Source: Metarhizium brunneum
Lineage: Eukaryota; Ascomycota; Sordariomycetes; Hypocreales; Clavicipitaceae
Assembly: GCF_013426205.1 (NCBI RefSeq)
Contig: NC_089426.1
Span: 2,728,001 to 2,792,000 of the forward strand
Reading direction: 5' to 3'
DNA length: 64,000 nucleotides
In this document: positions 61,226 to 64,000 of the stretch, one piece after another
Position numbering within the stretch: the stretch's first letter is position 1
How the letters are laid out: every line of letters starts with the position of its first letter
Translations under genes and position numbers: made by a program
Notes under the pieces: generated by a model
Seen by the model: the letters and a program-made list of their open reading frames with translations, nothing else
Told to the model about the DNA's origin: nothing
Databases searched by the model: none

Positions 61226-63128
61226 AACCTCGAAGGCGCCGTTGGGTTCTGTGTGTGAATCACCGCGCTTATCTACGGTCTGTTCGCTGTTTCTTGATTG
61301 AGCCCGAGCAGAGCCAGCACCACCGAACAAAACTCGTTGAGTCTCCCAATGGTTCTAGACCAAATAACGTATTTAAAATGATAATCAAAATAAAGCAGAT
61401 CTCAACTGCCGACTAGTAAACTTCTCCGAATAGAATTAATGCACCTTGTGAACTTGGTGGTGGAGTGCCACTTCCGTTGTGGCACAAGTCATGGTCAAGT
61501 TCAACATACTGGCCCAGACAACAGAGACAAGACAAGATAAACCTCAGCAATGCGACTTTGAAAGAGGGTCTGCAATTTTTTTTCTTGTGGTGATTGTCTG
61601 CGAGAGAGCTGAGACATGACGGTCATGGCAAACCGCTCTGACCTGCCTTCATTTCAGATAAGGACACCAAGGCGGAGGCAGCACATCGTGATTGGCAATC
61701 AACATCGTCTGCGTCTATTCTTAAGCCAAGGAACCCTAGATGAAGACAGCCCTCTTGCACACGCGACAAAATGTTCACGTTAATTAGGCGCCGCCACTCT
61801 CCAACTACGTACATACTCAATCAGGCAACCGCCGTTGCGGATCGGATCGTCAACGAGATGTCGTGATGTCAAGGCTCAACAAGCTCTACATCCCAACTAG
61901 TAGTACTACTGTCTGTATTCATGCAAGACCCGTCCCCAAGTCGTCGGTGGAGAAGTAATTTATCAAGGAACACGTGGGGACAGCTATTCTTCAGCCCGAA
62001 ATAGCGTACGGGGTCTATGACCAGACACATGGCGTTGAATCAACGCCAGGAACTAGACGAGAAAATGCCAAAATCTGTAGAGACAGACCCAGAAGGTGGG
62101 TGCCTTGTTTAAATCCTGACTGTGTTGCCATGCTTGACGCCCCGTCTCTCCGGATTCACCAGCATGTGGCTCCATCTTTCAAGGAACCCATGAATAAGAT
62201 TGAATGTTCAAATCTCGTGACGCCCCGAACGGCTGGGGCCTCGGCCAGCAATAGGAGGGGTGGGTGGCCTCGGGGCGCCTGACCTGTCATATTTGAATGA
62301 CAGCGGCATCGTATTCCGTACAGAAATTCAGCCACCAGAATTTGATGTCTCTACAGCTACACATTGTAACAAGGTCCAGGGGCAGGGGTGAGCTGGGGTA
62401 CAGGAGTCAAGGGCCATGACTCGATTCAGGCGGGAAGAGGCCAAAGCCACGCGTGTGGCCTTGTCTAGGGCGGAGCTGATGATTGCTGTCCTCACTGTCC
62501 ACAAGAGAACAGCAAAACATCACAGATAGTCAATACTGGCATCTGCATGGTTTGTCCCTGACACGAGCCGCAGACGGCCTGCTTCCACAAGAGCAGAAAC
62601 ATCATCTGTTGTGTCTCAATACAATCTAATTTCGCCATCGTACGCAATGAAGCTCTGATTTTTTTTATTCCGGCTAAATTCGCTGCAGCTTCACACATGT
62701 ATGATGTCCATACCCAAGATAGGCCATGTACAATACACGACACCAAAATCCAAAACAGCTTATCCAAAGCACACGCGGCTTTCATCAGAGGAGTAGCACG
62801 TGTTTCTGTGCTACAAAGGTATCTATCTCCAAGTACAGGAACCAGACTCCTGGATCCAAAAAAACTAAAAAAAAAAAAACTCCGATGAAATGGGACTTGA
62901 CGATCATAGAGCAAGCTCCCCGCTTTCTGTTTACCAGAAACAGACACTCTCCCCGGGATCATGCCAGAGAACGCATATTAGAATTTTGAGTCGAAGCAGG
63001 TCGTAAAAGTGGGAATAAACAGATAATAGTAGCTAATTACATCAACCATCAACCATAATGAAGAAGAATGAAGAATGATATTAAAATAGTGTCGGCGATT
63101 TCGTTTCGTATTATGGCGCTGCAACACC
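61226..63128. other. Convergent intergenic region, methyltransferase-like and GPCR genes
   Basis: 1.9 kb without a supportable gene. Short frames such as 61974-62282 (+) and 62492-62962 (-) lack recognisable motifs and conserved starts. A-runs at about 62860-62880 and T-runs at about 61576-61586. Because both flanking genes end here, most of this length is unexplained by promoters. Confidence 0.5.
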
Positions 63129-63969
63129 TCAGCAGTGACGGCTGCCATCAGCTGAATGAGCCCGAGCCTTGGCCAGCTCTGTCGTGCTGTCAGACGCAAA
63201 AGTCCTGGAGCTGCCGGGAGGGGACCTGAGCACGTTCCGGCTACGGGGGGGTGTTGCGGCATCCTTTTTGTCGCGACCGTTTCTCTCGTCAATTAACTCG
63301 GACACATGTGATCTTTTCTTCCACCGCAGATCCTCTAGGAGCTCTTGACACGCCGACCAGGACGTCACGGCGTAGATGACGGCGTTCCAGAACCCTTGGA
63401 GGGGAAGGACAAAGGCGCTCATGAACTCCAGAGTAACAGAGACATCCTTGTCATTCACAAAAGAATACACTCGGTTCGCGCTCGACGGGATCCACGTGAT
63501 GAGAATTGCTGTGAAGAAGAGAATAGAGCACTTGGTATATGACCAGGCGGCGTTGTTCAGCTCATGGTTGCGTCGACGACTAATGTTGGCTGGTCGTCGA
63601 GGAGCAAGTTGCACCGTAGATGTATGTTGCAGTGTCGTTCCTTGAATGGGCAGGGCATCTTCGTCATAGGCCTGGGCAGTGTTATTCAAGTCCGCTGAGA
63701 TGTGAACTGTGTACGCTCCGTTGGGACTCTTCGTGCTCGGCACAGAGTTGGAGTTTTGACGATTCATGCTGGCGAGCTGCATTCCCCTCTCTCCCGCTAC
63801 CTCGCTTGTGACGGTAATCTCCGTGGTCTTGACGGTGGAGATGGGGGCGTCGCCGTTGACTGAAAGAGGGTCAGGGTCGGACGAGTTAAAGCCTCGAAGC
63901 TGCTTGTGCTTTTCATAAATGGTACGCCCGGCTCGTATATAGATGAAAAATGTCATCAGAATCACAATC
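63129..63969 (-). CDS. G protein-coupled receptor, cAMP-receptor-like (C-terminal part)
   Basis: Last exon of a minus-strand gene that continues past the window end. The exon begins at 63969 after an acceptor CATCCAG; the intron reaches the window edge, with a TTAAT branch-like site. The exon codes about 280 aa: end of a membrane helix (I-V-I-L-M-T-F-F-I-Y-I), a long third intracellular loop (about 120 aa, Ser/Thr-rich), then two helices, I-L-F-F-T-A-I-L-I-T-W-I-P-S-S-A-N-R-V-Y and F-V-L-P-L-Q-G-F-W-N-A-V-I-Y-A-V-T-S-W, and a basic Ser-rich tail. The W-I-P..N-R-V and F-W-N-A-V-I-Y patterns fit the Dictyostelium cAMP-receptor-like family of fungi (GprH-type). Ligand unknown; probably signals through a heterotrimeric G protein. 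Confidence 0.8.
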
Positions 63970-64000
63970 CTGGATGGCTTGTATTAACGAGAGTGAAGTT

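Noticed and set aside
62492..62962. 156-codon minus-strand frame between the methyltransferase-like and GPCR genes
   Set aside because: Low-complexity Phe/Ser run, no domain; more likely chance.
1..64000. tRNA or rRNA genes, telomeric repeats
   Set aside because: No B-box/T-loop with a pairing acceptor stem, no rRNA-like sequence and no TTAGGG arrays were seen.

Overview
This window looks like a chromosome segment of a filamentous ascomycete (Pezizomycotina, most likely Sordariomycetes/Hypocreales; the species cannot be named from the sequence). The evidence is short GT-AG introns of 40-190 nt, fungal-type proteins (AzgA purine permease, mitochondrial Psd1, Frm2-type nitroreductase, LaeA-like methyltransferase, cAMP-receptor-like GPCR), and a very AT-rich half with few CA/TG dinucleotides, which is the mark of repeat-induced point mutation (RIP).

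Left half (1 to about 39,890) is a block of dead transposons with no intact gene. I can resolve it as nested Ty3/gypsy chromovirus elements, all RIP-mutated. Element E (+) keeps only its 3' end here and abuts a Helitron-type PIF1 helicase remnant (37,823 to about 39,895). Element C (- strand) sits in E. C was then hit by F (-), A (+) and D (+), and B (+) sits inside A. Target-site duplications can be read for A (AAACT), B (TTAGG) and D (TCCTT/TCTTT). The two LTRs of each full element have the same length (A 473/473, B 446/446, D 441/441). C and F appear to have recombined. Gag zinc-knuckle, reverse-transcriptase, integrase and chromodomain remnants are recognisable, with stops and lost catalytic codons.

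Right half (about 39,896 to 64,000) is ordinary gene-bearing DNA with balanced base composition. In order: a hypothetical protein with a pyrimidine-rich intron (+); a Frm2/Hbn1-like nitroreductase (+); PSD1 phosphatidylserine decarboxylase (-, 3 exons); an F-box-like protein (-); a Herp-like ubiquitin-domain membrane protein (+, 2 exons); a UCH37-type deubiquitinase (+, 3 exons with a 14-nt exon); an AzgA purine permease (-, 10 exons); a LaeA-like methyltransferase-fold protein (+, 3 exons); and the C-terminal part of a cAMP-receptor-like GPCR (-, cut by the window end).

These genes do not form an obvious pathway or secondary-metabolite cluster. The Herp-like and UCH37 genes are adjacent and both belong to ubiquitin/proteasome biology, which may be coincidence. 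I saw no tRNA, rRNA, CRISPR array or telomere. The most noteworthy content is the layered retroelement block and the way RIP damage fades at the outer edge of each insertion.
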